From JAHJGG01 sp041658785 (GTDB lineage: Bacteria > Patescibacteriota > Patescibacteriia > Magasanikbacterales > UBA922): a stretch of 13,812 bases of DNA. The notes under the pieces were generated by a model that ran no database searches, was not told the origin of the DNA, and was given only the letters and a program-made list of their open reading frames with translations. How positions within the stretch are numbered: the first letter of the stretch is position 1; each line of letters starts with the position of its first letter. Location of the stretch: the NCBI GenBank assembly GCA_041658785.1, contig JBAZZL010000031.1, forward strand, positions 1 to 13,812, written 5' to 3'. Position numbers and translations under genes: made by a program. Below are positions 5,351-11,731 of the stretch, piece after piece.

Positions 5351-8300
5351 TCACACAACTATTGAAACCAACCTCCCCTTCACATAAATCACTTTCTTCA
5401 CCCCTCTCCCCTCCAACCACTTCCCTACTTTCTCAGATTCTAACGCCATTTTTTTAACCTCCTCCTCCGAAATATCCACCGGCACGCGCAATTCATCCCG
5501 CACTTTACCATTGATCTGAACAACGACAGTAATTTCGTCTTCAACAATTTTCTCCGGATCGTATTTGGGCCAGGTCATTTCTCCTTCCCCATACTTCTCC
5601 CACAGCTCGGCGCACAGATGCGGGGCGAATGGAGACAGAATGGAAATTAGTAATTGGTAATTAATAATTGGTAATTGTTCATGCCTACCCATCTCATTTG
5701 ACAACTCCATCATCTTCGCGATCGCCGTATTAAACCTCATCGCCTCAATATCTTCCGTCACTTTCTTAATCGTCTTATGCAATATGTTCTCCAATTTCCA
5801 GTTTCCAATTTCCAATTTCTGATCCTTAACGCCCTCAACCTTTGTCTGTAATGACCAAACCCTGTCAAAAAATCTACGCACGCCAATCAACCCATTCGTA
5901 TCCCACTCCACCGCCTGATCAAACGGCCCCATAAACATAATATAAGTACGCAAAGCATCCACGCCGAATTTTTCTACCATCTCATCCGGATTCACCACAT
6001 TGCCGCGCGACTTGCTCATCTTCTCCCCGCCCTTGGCCAAAATCATGCCATGGCTCGTGCGTTTTTTGTACGGCTCTTTGAATGGCACTGCGCCAATATC
6101 AAACAAAAACTGATTCCAAAATCGGGAATACAGCAAATGCAAAACCGTATGTTCCATACCGCCATTGTACCAATCAATCGGCCCCCAGTATTTTAATTTA
6201 TCTTGCGCGGCAAGTTCTTTGCTGTTTTTTGGATCCATGTAGCGCAAAAAATACCAGCTTGAACCCGCCCAGTTCGGCATCGTGTCTGTTTCGCGCTGGG
6301 CCGAGCCGCCGCATTTCGGACAAGTTGTGTTGACCCAATCATCAATCACGGCCAAGGGCGATTCACCGGTGTCGGTCGGCTGGTATTTTACTACTTTAGG
6401 TAATTCCAGCGGCAGTTGATCTTCAGGCAGAGGAATCCAACCGGTGTTCTCCAAAATCCGTTCAATTTCCGGCTCTTCCGCCCCGACAAAATGCGGGTAT
6501 TCCGGCTTGGCAAACTGCAATGAGGCGTCCAATAGCTCCCGCGTTTCTCTTGATTGTTCTTCCGGAATTATTGGAAATTGGTTATCAGCCAAAATCACAA
6601 ACTCATCAACATTGTTTTTTATCTTTTTCCAATCAAATTTAAAATCACCGCTTTTTTCCACCGCAGGCCTTTTTCTATCGTTAAATTCCGGACGGATAAA
6701 GCCATCAACAATCACTGCTTTGGTAATCTTTGTTTTAATCTTCTCTAATAATTTCCAAGTAACAATTGATCCCAGACTGCTGGCGACAATAATGGTGTCT
6801 TCAGTAATTTTGGTATTATCCAAAACAAACTTTGCCTGTTCGGCAATATCTGGATTATCAGTATTAGGCAAATCCGGCGCGAACACTTCATGGCCTTCGC
6901 TTTCCAGTTTTGCTTTCAGCCGAGGAATAAAAATCTCTTGACTGCTCGCGCCAAAGCCGTGCAGTAAAATATATTTATATTTTTTATTCTTGCAATGTTC
7001 GCAATAAACCAATGGAATCGGCTCGCCCCAATACCGCTGGCGGGAAAATACCCAGTCGCGGAGTTTGTAATTTACTTCTCGCTTGCCTAACCCCTTTTCT
7101 TCCAGCCAGCTAATCATTTTTTCTTTGGCGTCTTTGGTTTCTAAATTATTTAAAAATTCAGAATTTATCGAAACTCCCTCACCGCTAAAACATTCCGTCT
7201 CCTTACCAAAAGCTAAAGCAATTAATTCAATCTCTCCTATTTCCTGTGCATTTTTCGCAAAAGCTTTTTGTGCTTCTTCAAACGTCATCCAATGATAATC
7301 CCACTTGCCCTCTTCCAAATGATTACTTTTCTTCTTATCGTCTGACAGAGAAACATGATAAACATGCAATAATCTATGTTGATACTGAACACTGTCAGTA
7401 GCATAACTACAAGCTTCTAAAGTAGAAAATTGATCTCCAATTTGATAATTTTTAAATCCTGTTTCCTCTTCTATCTCTCTTTTAAGAGTCTCTAACTTAT
7501 CACCGTCACCTTTATCCATGCCTCCGCCTGGTATGCGATAATATTTATTCTTCTTATCAAACATCACCAAAATTCTATCACCTCTAGTAATTATTGCGTA
7601 CACACCGGGTCTAGAATAACCCTCTTTTTTCCTTTCTCCTATCTGTCTGGCAACCACATGTTTGATTGGTAAATCATATTTCTTCGCAAACTCCCAATCC
7701 CTCTCATCATGCGCCGGCACGGCCATAATCGCGCCGGTGCCATAGCCAGCCAAAACGTAATCCGCCACCCAAACCGGTATTTTTTCGCCATTCACCGGAT
7801 TTACCGCTTTAATTCCTTTTAACTCCACGCCGGTTTTCTCTTTTTCCAAACTCGTCCGTTCCAAATCACTCTTGCGCTTTGCCTCTTCAATATATTTTTT
7901 AACTTCTTCCCAATTCTCAATCTTCAATCTTAAATCTTCAATTAATTTATTCTCCGGCGCCAAAACCATATAAGTGGCCCCAAACAACGTATCCGGCCTT
8001 GTTGTAAACACTTCAATCTGAAATCTGAAATCTGAAATCTGAAATCTGACAGACGCTCCCTCCGACCGCCCTATCCAATTCCTCTGCTGAACTTTTGCGC
8101 GTTCAATATAATCAACATCATTCAGCCCCGCGAGCAATGAATCCGCGTATTTCGTAATCGCCAGCATCCACTGTTCTTTGTTCCGTTTTTCAATTTCCCC
8201 GCCGCACCGCTCGCACTTGCCATCAACCACTTCCTCGTTAGCTAAACCAATCTTGCATGATAAACACCAGTTGATTGGCATCGCCTTTTTGTAGGCCAAA

Positions 8301-8740
8301 CCGTGTTTGAATAATTGCAAAAAAATCCACTGGGTCCAGCGGTAATAAGCGGGGTCGGTGGTTTCCACTGCCCGCGACCAATCAAAACTATAGCCGAGCA
8401 TTTTTAACTGGCGGGTAAAGTTGGAGATATTTTCTCTGGTTACTTCTGCCGGCGGGCGGCCGGTCTTGATGGCGTAGTTTTCCGTGGGCAGGCCAAACGC
8501 GTCAAAGCCGATCGGAAACAAAACATTATAGCCCTCCATTCTTTTTTTGCGCGCAATCACATCCATGGCCGTAAACGGCCGCGGATGCCCCACATGCAGA
8601 CCTTCGCCGGACGGGTACGGAAACTCAATCAGACCGTAAAACTTTTGCTTGCTTGGGTCTTCGGTCACTTCAAAGGTCTTGTGTTCTTCCCAATGCTGCT
8701 GCCATTTTTTTTCAATTTGTTTTGGATTATAAGGTTCCAT
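5351..8740 (-). CDS. leuS: Leucyl-tRNA synthetase with NUDIX and serine-hydrolase domain insertions
   Basis: This 1129-residue class I synthetase attaches leucine to tRNA-Leu. Core motifs are HVGH (49-52), CLSC/CERC zinc knuckle (159-162, 176-179), CP1 editing domain (about 225-365, with FTTRPDT 245-251 and VPAHDERD 341-348), YKLRDWVFSRQRYWGEP (558-574), KMSKS (907-911), anticodon-binding helices (about 985-1050) and a C-terminal domain ending in IYVKGRL. Bacterial LeuRS usually has about 800-870 residues; the surplus is two enzyme-like insertions, at about 364-511 (NUDIX) and 584-767 (RBBP9-type hydrolase). Without them about 800 residues remain. The frame is open throughout, with core motifs intact before, between and after the inserts, so the gene is probably functional. 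ATG at 8740 matches the usual N-terminus (YNPKQIEKKWQ). It is probably first in the run leading to comEC. Four short repeat-derived peptides also interrupt it. Confidence 0.96.
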   Translation of the reverse strand: MEPYNPKQIEKKWQQHWEEHKTFEVTEDPSKQKFYGLIEFPYPSGEGLHVGHPRPFTAMDVIARKKRMEGYNVLFPIGFDAFGLPTENYAIKTGRPPAEVTRENISNFTRQLKMLGYSFDWSRAVETTDPAYYRWTQWIFLQLFKHGLAYKKAMPINWCLSCKIGLANEEVVDGKCERCGGEIEKRNKEQWMLAITKYADSLLAGLNDVDYIERAKVQQRNWIGRSEGASVRFQISDFRFQIEVFTTRPDTLFGATYMVLAPENKLIEDLRLKIENWEEVKKYIEEAKRKSDLERTSLEKEKTGVELKGIKAVNPVNGEKIPVWVADYVLAGYGTGAIMAVPAHDERDWEFAKKYDLPIKHVVARQIGERKKEGYSRPGVYAIITRGDRILVMFDKKNKYYRIPGGGMDKGDGDKLETLKREIEEETGFKNYQIGDQFSTLEACSYATDSVQYQHRLLHVYHVSLSDDKKKSNHLEEGKWDYHWMTFEEAQKAFAKNAQEIGEIELIALAFGKETECFSGEGVSINSEFLNNLETKDAKEKMISWLEEKGLGKREVNYKLRDWVFSRQRYWGEPIPLVYCEHCKNKKYKYILLHGFGASSQEIFIPRLKAKLESEGHEVFAPDLPNTDNPDIAEQAKFVLDNTKITEDTIIVASSLGSIVTWKLLEKIKTKITKAVIVDGFIRPEFNDRKRPAVEKSGDFKFDWKKIKNNVDEFVILADNQFPIIPEEQSRETRELLDASLQFAKPEYPHFVGAEEPEIERILENTGWIPLPEDQLPLELPKVVKYQPTDTGESPLAVIDDWVNTTCPKCGGSAQRETDTMPNWAGSSWYFLRYMDPKNSKELAAQDKLKYWGPIDWYNGGMEHTVLHLLYSRFWNQFLFDIGAVPFKEPYKKRTSHGMILAKGGEKMSKSRGNVVNPDEMVEKFGVDALRTYIMFMGPFDQAVEWDTNGLIGVRRFFDRVWSLQTKVEGVKDQKLEIGNWKLENILHKTIKKVTEDIEAMRFNTAIAKMMELSNEMGRHEQLPIINYQLLISILSPFAPHLCAELWEKYGEGEMTWPKYDPEKIVEDEITVVVQINGKVRDELRVPVDISEEEVKKMALESEKVGKWLEGRGVKKVIYVKGRLVSIVV
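5645..5677 (-). repeat. In-frame AATTACCAATTA-type repeat in leuS
   Basis: Codons 1022-1032 of leuS (QLPIINYQLLI) are written in reiterated AATTACCAATTA-like sequence (plus strand GGTAATTAATAATTGGTAATTG). The same family occurs outside genes at 12393-12460 (GGTAATTGGTAA, GGTAATTATTGGTAA). It lies in a surface loop region before the conserved ISILSPFAPH helix, which would tolerate insertion. Confidence 0.7.
5786..5818 (-). repeat. In-frame GGAAACTGGAAA-type repeat in leuS
   Basis: Codons 975-985 (KLEIGNWKLEN) are coded by reiterated AATTGGAAA/CTGGAGA units. Close relatives lie in intergenic DNA at 11358-11386 and 12691-12725. The peptide sits between the catalytic core and the anticodon-binding helices, where LeuRS length varies. 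Confidence 0.7.
6440..6991 (-). other. Serine-hydrolase (RBBP9/YdeN-like) domain inserted in LeuRS
   Basis: LeuRS residues about 584-767 replace the short loop that normally joins the two halves of the second zinc ribbon (C580/C583 and C807/C810 flank it). The insert opens KYILLHGFGASSQ (589-601), has a nucleophile elbow ASSLG (653-657, S655), an acid candidate D719 in ILADNQFPIIP and a His candidate H750 in YPHFVG, as in the RBBP9/YdeN alpha/beta hydrolases (PF06821). An N-terminal strand-turn GHEVFAPDLPNTDNP (616-630) fits the family. All three catalytic residues seem kept, so activity is possible. Host LeuRS sequence resumes at GWIPLPEDQLPLELP (767-781). Confidence 0.85.
7205..7651 (-). 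other. NUDIX domain inserted at the end of the LeuRS CP1 editing domain
   Basis: LeuRS residues about 364-511 are a NUDIX hydrolase-like domain placed between the CP1 end (KKYDLPIKHVV) and the strand leading back to the catalytic domain (ECFSGEGVSINSEFLN). The strand GVYAIITRGDRILVMFD (379-395) precedes a NUDIX box whose second half REIEEETGF (421-429) fully matches REUxEExGU, including the metal-binding glutamates E425 and E426. The first half (GGGMDKGDGD, 405-414) lacks the usual early Glu at standard spacing; D412 or D414 may substitute. WDYHWMTFEEAQKA (480-493) is the typical C-terminal NUDIX part. The substrate cannot be read from sequence. Confidence 0.88.
7915..7941 (-). repeat. In-frame repeat in leuS coding LRLKIENW
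   Basis: The plus strand reads CAATTCTCAATCTTCAATCT and continues TAAATCTTCAATT, reiterating CAATCTT. It codes residues about 267-277 (EDLRLKIENWE) in the CP1 editing domain. The style matches the other short in-frame repeats of this gene. Confidence 0.55.
8013..8048 (-). repeat. In-frame GATTTCAGATTTC repeat in leuS
   Basis: The plus strand has four tandem TCTGAAA/TCTGAAATC units, coding RFQISDFRFQI (232-242) at the start of the CP1 editing domain, just before the conserved VFTTRPDT. The peptide interrupts a place where ordinary LeuRS runs from GAxVxF straight into the editing strand. Confidence 0.75.
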
Positions 8741-8760
8741 ACTTTCTGATCAATTTGTTT

Positions 8761-8786
8761 ACCCGGCGCAGCGAAGCGGAGACGGG
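8761..8786. repeat. REP-like GC-rich palindrome upstream of leuS
   Basis: The sequence ACCCGGCGCAGCGAAGCGG, then AGACGGG, has CCCG/CGGG ends and an internal GC-rich hairpin. It separates the leuS 5' fragment from the leuS start and resembles the GC-rich palindrome at 12411-12443. Confidence 0.5.
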
Positions 8787-8825
8787 CCATTTTGATTCAA
8801 TTTTTTTAGGGTCGTATAGCTCCAT
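8787..8825 (-). pseudogene. Fragment of a leuS 5' end (13 codons)
   Basis: Reading the minus strand from ATG at 8825 gives MELYDPKKIESKW, close to the true LeuRS start MEPYNPKQIEKKW at 8740 (9 of 13 identical, with conservative changes). Similarity stops at the Trp codon, where the GC-rich palindrome 8761-8786 begins. Read on, the frame gives a 32-residue ORF that ends by overlapping the leuS start (stop at 8727-8729). It is probably the stump of an older or duplicated leuS. An 11-bp direct repeat, TCAATTTGTTT at 8712-8722 and 8750-8760, hints at slippage or recombination here. Confidence 0.7.
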
Positions 8826-8837
8826 ATAAAATAATGA

Positions 8838-8920
8838 GAACACAGATTTCCATGATCGCCATGATCAACCATGATTTCTTATATCTTGGTAAATCATGGC
8901 AATCATGGAAATCTGTGTTC
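8838..8920. repeat. Long inverted repeat GAACACAGATTTCC...
   Basis: Arms 8838-8865 and 8893-8920 are inverted copies (27 of 28 positions), with outer ends GAACACAGATTTCCATGAT. The 27-bp loop has no gene. The outer GAACAC(A/G)GATTT is shared with the arms of the elements at 3306-3408 and 4889-5347, so this is probably a diverged member of the same superfamily. It lies between the leuS fragment and the mutM relic. Confidence 0.8.
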
Positions 8921-8951
8921 CATTTTACCTAACTTTGGCTGAAAAATCAAA

Positions 8952-9153
8952 TCACCTCTGACACCCCGCGCAAAAATGCGTCCCCCGTCCGCCCTGTCTG
9001 ATTTTCTTAATAATCCCGCCGCACCGCTTGCATCTTAACCCCCCTCGTCCATACACTTTCAAAAATTTAACAAAATTCCCCCGTCTCCCTTCCGAGTCAA
9101 CATAATTATTAAAAGTCGCGTCTGATTGTTTCTACCTCTGGAAGTTCAGGCAT
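8952..9153 (-). pseudogene. mutM: mutM (formamidopyrimidine-DNA glycosylase) relic with internal deletion
   Basis: ATG at 9153 opens MPELPEVETIRRDF, the classic Fpg N-terminus with nucleophile P2 and catalytic E3, and then hits TAA. One base later, in another frame, the minus strand reads NNYVDSEGRRGNFVKFLKVY (9110 onward) and continues to a C-x2-C-x16-C-x2-C zinc finger (RCKRCGG ... THFCAGCQR) and TGA at 8952-8954, which is the Fpg C-terminus. About 200 central residues of a normal 270-residue Fpg are gone, with a frameshift at the junction. It cannot make the base-excision-repair enzyme. Both ends are well preserved, so the deletion is probably recent. Whether another mutM exists elsewhere cannot be seen. 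Confidence 0.92.
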
Positions 9154-9167
9154 AAAAAATTTCCTTT

Positions 9168-9196
9168 TTGACTAAACATTTCAATTGTGATAGTAT
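9168..9196 (+). promoter_or_regulatory. Sigma-70-type promoter of the sigma-factor gene
   Basis: TTGACT (9168-9173), a 17-bp spacer and TAGTAT (9191-9196) form a good promoter, with TG at 9188-9189 as a possible extended -10. Transcription would start near 9203, about 28 bases before ATG 9231. This shows that an upstream TTG at 9168 is the -35 box, not a start codon. Confidence 0.7.
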
Positions 9197-9230
9197 ATTT
9201 TTGTTATTCTATATTTTGAACAGTGAAAAT

Positions 9231-10013
9231 ATGGCTAGACCAGATCAACCTCCGCTACCACCGCCAGAATCAATAATTAAGGAAAATGAACCGCCAGAAT
9301 TGGAAAAATTGATACAAAAAGTCGGCGACTTGACGCTTCCCCACTCTGAACGAGACAAAGCATTCCATTATATTTTTTTAATGCTAAAATCCTCTCTTGT
9401 TTCCATTTTGGATAAACAAGAACGGCTCACCAAGTGGAGGGGTTTGGTCGGTCCAACCGATTGGGAAGATATTTCCCAAATGGTGCTGGAAAAATTATGG
9501 AAAAGCGCGACCAAAAAAAAACTTTTTGTTACAAACATTAATGGCTGGCTTCAAAGAGTCACGGACCGATGTACTGTTGACTTTATGCGCGCCCGCGACC
9601 ATCGAAAAACAGAAAAAAACGACGGTAAGACCAGAAATCTTTTTCGCCCGCCGCTCCAACTTACAGACCCGCACGACCTTCAGACATTATTGCCTGACAG
9701 CGGACCGCTCTCTCAAAATGATGCCTGCCAGTTTCCATCGCCAGAAATAATATTGGCGCGAGCAGAAATGCGGCTTCTTCTTGAGCGGGCTATCCAACAA
9801 ATATTCGGCACAAAAGAAGGCGGTTTGTCAAAAATGGGCGAAGCGATACGGCTTTATTATTTGGAAAATATGCCACCCGAATTAATTGCAAAAGAACTCA
9901 AAACGACAGTAAACTCTATAAGGGTGGGCATCCAACACGCGAAAAATAAATTGAGAAAATATCTTGTAAAAATACTACCGGAACTCGCAGACGATCCTCT
10001 TCTTATGCCTTAA
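9231..10013 (+). CDS. Sigma-70 family RNA polymerase sigma factor (ECF-like, region 2 + region 4)
   Basis: From ATG 9231 this is a 260-residue protein. After a proline-rich N-terminal tail (4-22) comes a sigma region 2-like helical part (about 44-126) with DWEDISQMVLEKLW (77-90), the core-polymerase-binding pattern, and INGWLQRVTDRCTVDFMRAR (103-122), the -10 recognition pattern. A polar linker (about 127-175) leads to region 4 (about 182-246): LYYLENMPPELIAKELKTTV, then NSIRVGIQHAKNKLRKYL, a helix-turn-helix for the -35 element. Region 4 is clearer than region 2. An upstream TTG at 9168 would add 21 residues but lies in the promoter. No anti-sigma gene adjoins. Its end overlaps the convergent gdhA end by 11 bp, so the transcripts would be antisense there. 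Target genes are unknown. Confidence 0.85.
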   Translation: MARPDQPPLPPPESIIKENEPPELEKLIQKVGDLTLPHSERDKAFHYIFLMLKSSLVSILDKQERLTKWRGLVGPTDWEDISQMVLEKLWKSATKKKLFVTNINGWLQRVTDRCTVDFMRARDHRKTEKNDGKTRNLFRPPLQLTDPHDLQTLLPDSGPLSQNDACQFPSPEIILARAEMRLLLERAIQQIFGTKEGGLSKMGEAIRLYYLENMPPELIAKELKTTVNSIRVGIQHAKNKLRKYLVKILPELADDPLLMP

Positions 10014-11271
10014 TTCTAGCCGCCACCCGCTCCATCGCTTTCACAAACGCCGCGGTCCGCATGTCAACGCCATATTTTTCTTTGGTCTCCCAAACCTCAT
10101 CAAACGCGTTCACCATAATTTTTTCCAGCTTTTGCAAAACTGCGATTTCGGCCCAGTGTTCGCCTTTTACGTTTTGATCCCATTCAAAATAGCTGACCGT
10201 CACTCCCCCGGCGTTAGCCAGGACATCAGGCACAACCGTGATGCCGCGTTTGAATAAAATTTCATCCGCTTCCGGCGTGGTCGGGCCGTTGGCTAATTCA
10301 ACAATCGCTTTGGCTTTGATTCTCTCGGCGTTGTCTTTGGTAATCTGATTTTCCAAAGCGGCCGGCACGAGAATATCCACATCTAATTCTAGAATTTCCT
10401 CATTGCTGATACCTCGGCAAGTTCCGTCATTGGGAATTTGTTCCAACGAACAAACAGTCCCCACACAATAGCAACCCAGCATTCCGCCGGCTTTTTTAAT
10501 TTCCTCAGCTTTGTCTGGGTCAATGCCGTCTTTGTTGTAAACACCGCCCTTTGAATCGGAAACCGCGACAATCTTGTAACCAAGCTGATGCAAAAGTTTG
10601 GCCATAAAACTGCCGGCATTGCCAAATCCCTGAATGGCCACCGTCGTTTTGGCTGGTTCAAAACCCATTTTTTTTGCCAGCTCGCGCACGCAATACACTC
10701 CGCCTTGCCCGGTAGAAAATCCGCGCCCTTCGGATCCGCCCTGATCCAGCGGCTTGCCAGTGATGACGCCCGGATCTTTGCGGCCAATAATTTTTTCAAA
10801 TTCATCCCGCATCCACGCCATAATCTGCGGCGTGGTGTAAACATCCGGCGCCGGCACATCTTTGTCCGAGCCGATAAGCGGCCAAATCTTTTGAATATAT
10901 CCGCGCGAGAGCCGTTCCAATTCGCCTTCGGACAATTCTTTGGGGTTAACAATCACGCCGCCTTTGCCGCCGCCCATCGGAATATTCACTGTCGCGCATT
11001 TTACCATCATCCAGAACGACAACGCTTTCACCTCATCAATAGAGACGTTCCAATGATAGCGAATTCCGCCTTTATACGGGCCAAGAGCATTATTGTATTG
11101 AGAACGATAGCCAGTAAATACTTTTAATTCCCCGTTATCCATCTTTACTGGAATAGAAACAGTCAGCAATCGATCCGGTTGTTTCAAAATCTCGTGGACA
11201 TTCTTATCCAAATTCATTATTTTGGCCGCTTTATCCAGCTGGGCCATAGCGTTTTGGAAGGGGTTGTTCAT
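10003..11271 (-). CDS. gdhA: Glu/Leu/Phe/Val dehydrogenase (glutamate dehydrogenase type)
   Basis: This 422-residue enzyme should reversibly convert glutamate to 2-oxoglutarate and ammonium with NAD(P). The substrate domain has GPYKGGIRYH (65-74), MMVKCATVNIPMGGGKGG (88-105, catalytic K103) and PAPDVYT (140-146, catalytic D143). The Rossmann domain has GFGNAGS (215-221) and VAVSDSKGGV (235-244). The length is typical of hexameric family-I GDH. An unusual cysteine group, C267, C269, C274 and C285 (GCYCVGTVC), sits in the nucleotide domain. Substrate (Glu versus Leu or Val) and cofactor preference are not settled by sequence. ATG at 11271 fits; no SD is evident. It is a stand-alone gene, convergent with the sigma-factor gene. 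The 287 bp between its start and the plus-strand promoter at 11559 hold only repeats. Confidence 0.94.
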   Translation of the reverse strand: MNNPFQNAMAQLDKAAKIMNLDKNVHEILKQPDRLLTVSIPVKMDNGELKVFTGYRSQYNNALGPYKGGIRYHWNVSIDEVKALSFWMMVKCATVNIPMGGGKGGVIVNPKELSEGELERLSRGYIQKIWPLIGSDKDVPAPDVYTTPQIMAWMRDEFEKIIGRKDPGVITGKPLDQGGSEGRGFSTGQGGVYCVRELAKKMGFEPAKTTVAIQGFGNAGSFMAKLLHQLGYKIVAVSDSKGGVYNKDGIDPDKAEEIKKAGGMLGCYCVGTVCSLEQIPNDGTCRGISNEEILELDVDILVPAALENQITKDNAERIKAKAIVELANGPTTPEADEILFKRGITVVPDVLANAGGVTVSYFEWDQNVKGEHWAEIAVLQKLEKIMVNAFDEVWETKEKYGVDMRTAAFVKAMERVAARIKA

Positions 11272-11357
11272 ATGGATGATATAAATGTTATTACTTGTGG
11301 TTTATAAGCAAGGTAAAATAAAATAAAGTAGATAAAGTAAAGCAATGAGACAGTAAT

Positions 11358-11474
11358 GAAACTGGGAACTGGAAACTCGAAACTGGCGGAAAAAATGCTC
11401 GTTATCTTTGTTCCCCACTTATTGATACTCCAAAATCAGTCGTTCGCATTCTGAGTTTCTAGTTTCCAGTTTCG
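11358..11474. repeat. GAAACTGGAAACT repeats in inverted arrangement
   Basis: Bases 11358-11386 (GAAACTGGGAACTGGAAACT, then CGAAACTGG) and 11453-11474 (GAGTTTCTAGTTTCCAGTTTCG) are inverted relatives around a 66-bp spacer. The unit GAAACTGG belongs to the family seen at 12691-12725 and in frame in leuS at 5786-5818. No gene was seen in 11272-11558. Confidence 0.65.
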
Positions 11475-11558
11475 TAATTCGTAATTGTTTCCATCTTACC
11501 CCAACCGCAAAAAATTTTCAATAAGCGCGCTTTTTTATTGACAACTGGGTAAAACCCC

Positions 11559-11587
11559 TTGACATAGAATAAGGAGTCTGGTAAACT
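11559..11587 (+). promoter_or_regulatory. Near-consensus promoter of the two-gene cassette
   Basis: TTGACA (11559-11564, perfect -35), a 17-bp spacer and TAAACT (11582-11587) predict transcription from about 11594. A second TTGACA at 11538-11543 has no good -10 at the right distance. Direction and position fit the two SD-equipped ORFs and the terminator downstream. Confidence 0.75.
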
Positions 11588-11629
11588 GCCTCGTTCTGCT
11601 GTAAAATAACCCCCAGAGGAAACCCGAGC

Positions 11630-11711
11630 CCGGCAGACCGCCATTGTTCCGAGCGCCTCGGACAATGGAAAAAAGCCGGACTCATTGCACCCAACTGCCA
11701 GCATTGCTGGC
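11630..11711 (+). promoter_or_regulatory. Structured 5' leader of the cassette mRNA
   Basis: In the roughly 138-base leader, CCATTGTTCCGAG (11641-11653) pairs with CTCGGACAATGG (11657-11668), with one bulged T and a 3-base loop. An outer CCGGC (11630-11634) / GCCGG (11675-11679) pair encloses it. A second perfect hairpin, GCCAGC ATT GCTGGC (11697-11711), ends 8 bases before the SD AGGAGA (11720-11725). There is no U-run after either hairpin, so they are not simple terminators. They could be stability elements or a cis-regulatory RNA; I recognise no known riboswitch. Confidence 0.55.
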
Positions 11712-11731
11712 CAAAGAACAGGAGATGTTCG

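Noticed and set aside
6440..7651. LeuRS inserts as separate genes or as frameshift artefacts
   Set aside because: The frame is continuous over 1129 codons, inserts join the core without stops, and conserved LeuRS sequence resumes immediately after each.
9168..9230. N-terminal extension of the sigma factor from TTG 9168
   Set aside because: The bases form a -35/-10 promoter with 17-bp spacing, and the added residues are unlike sigma N-termini.
11459..11704. 81-codon minus-strand ORF
   Set aside because: It runs antisense across the cassette promoter and leader and into a GAAACTGG repeat, with no family likeness and no SD. The plus-strand signals explain this DNA better.
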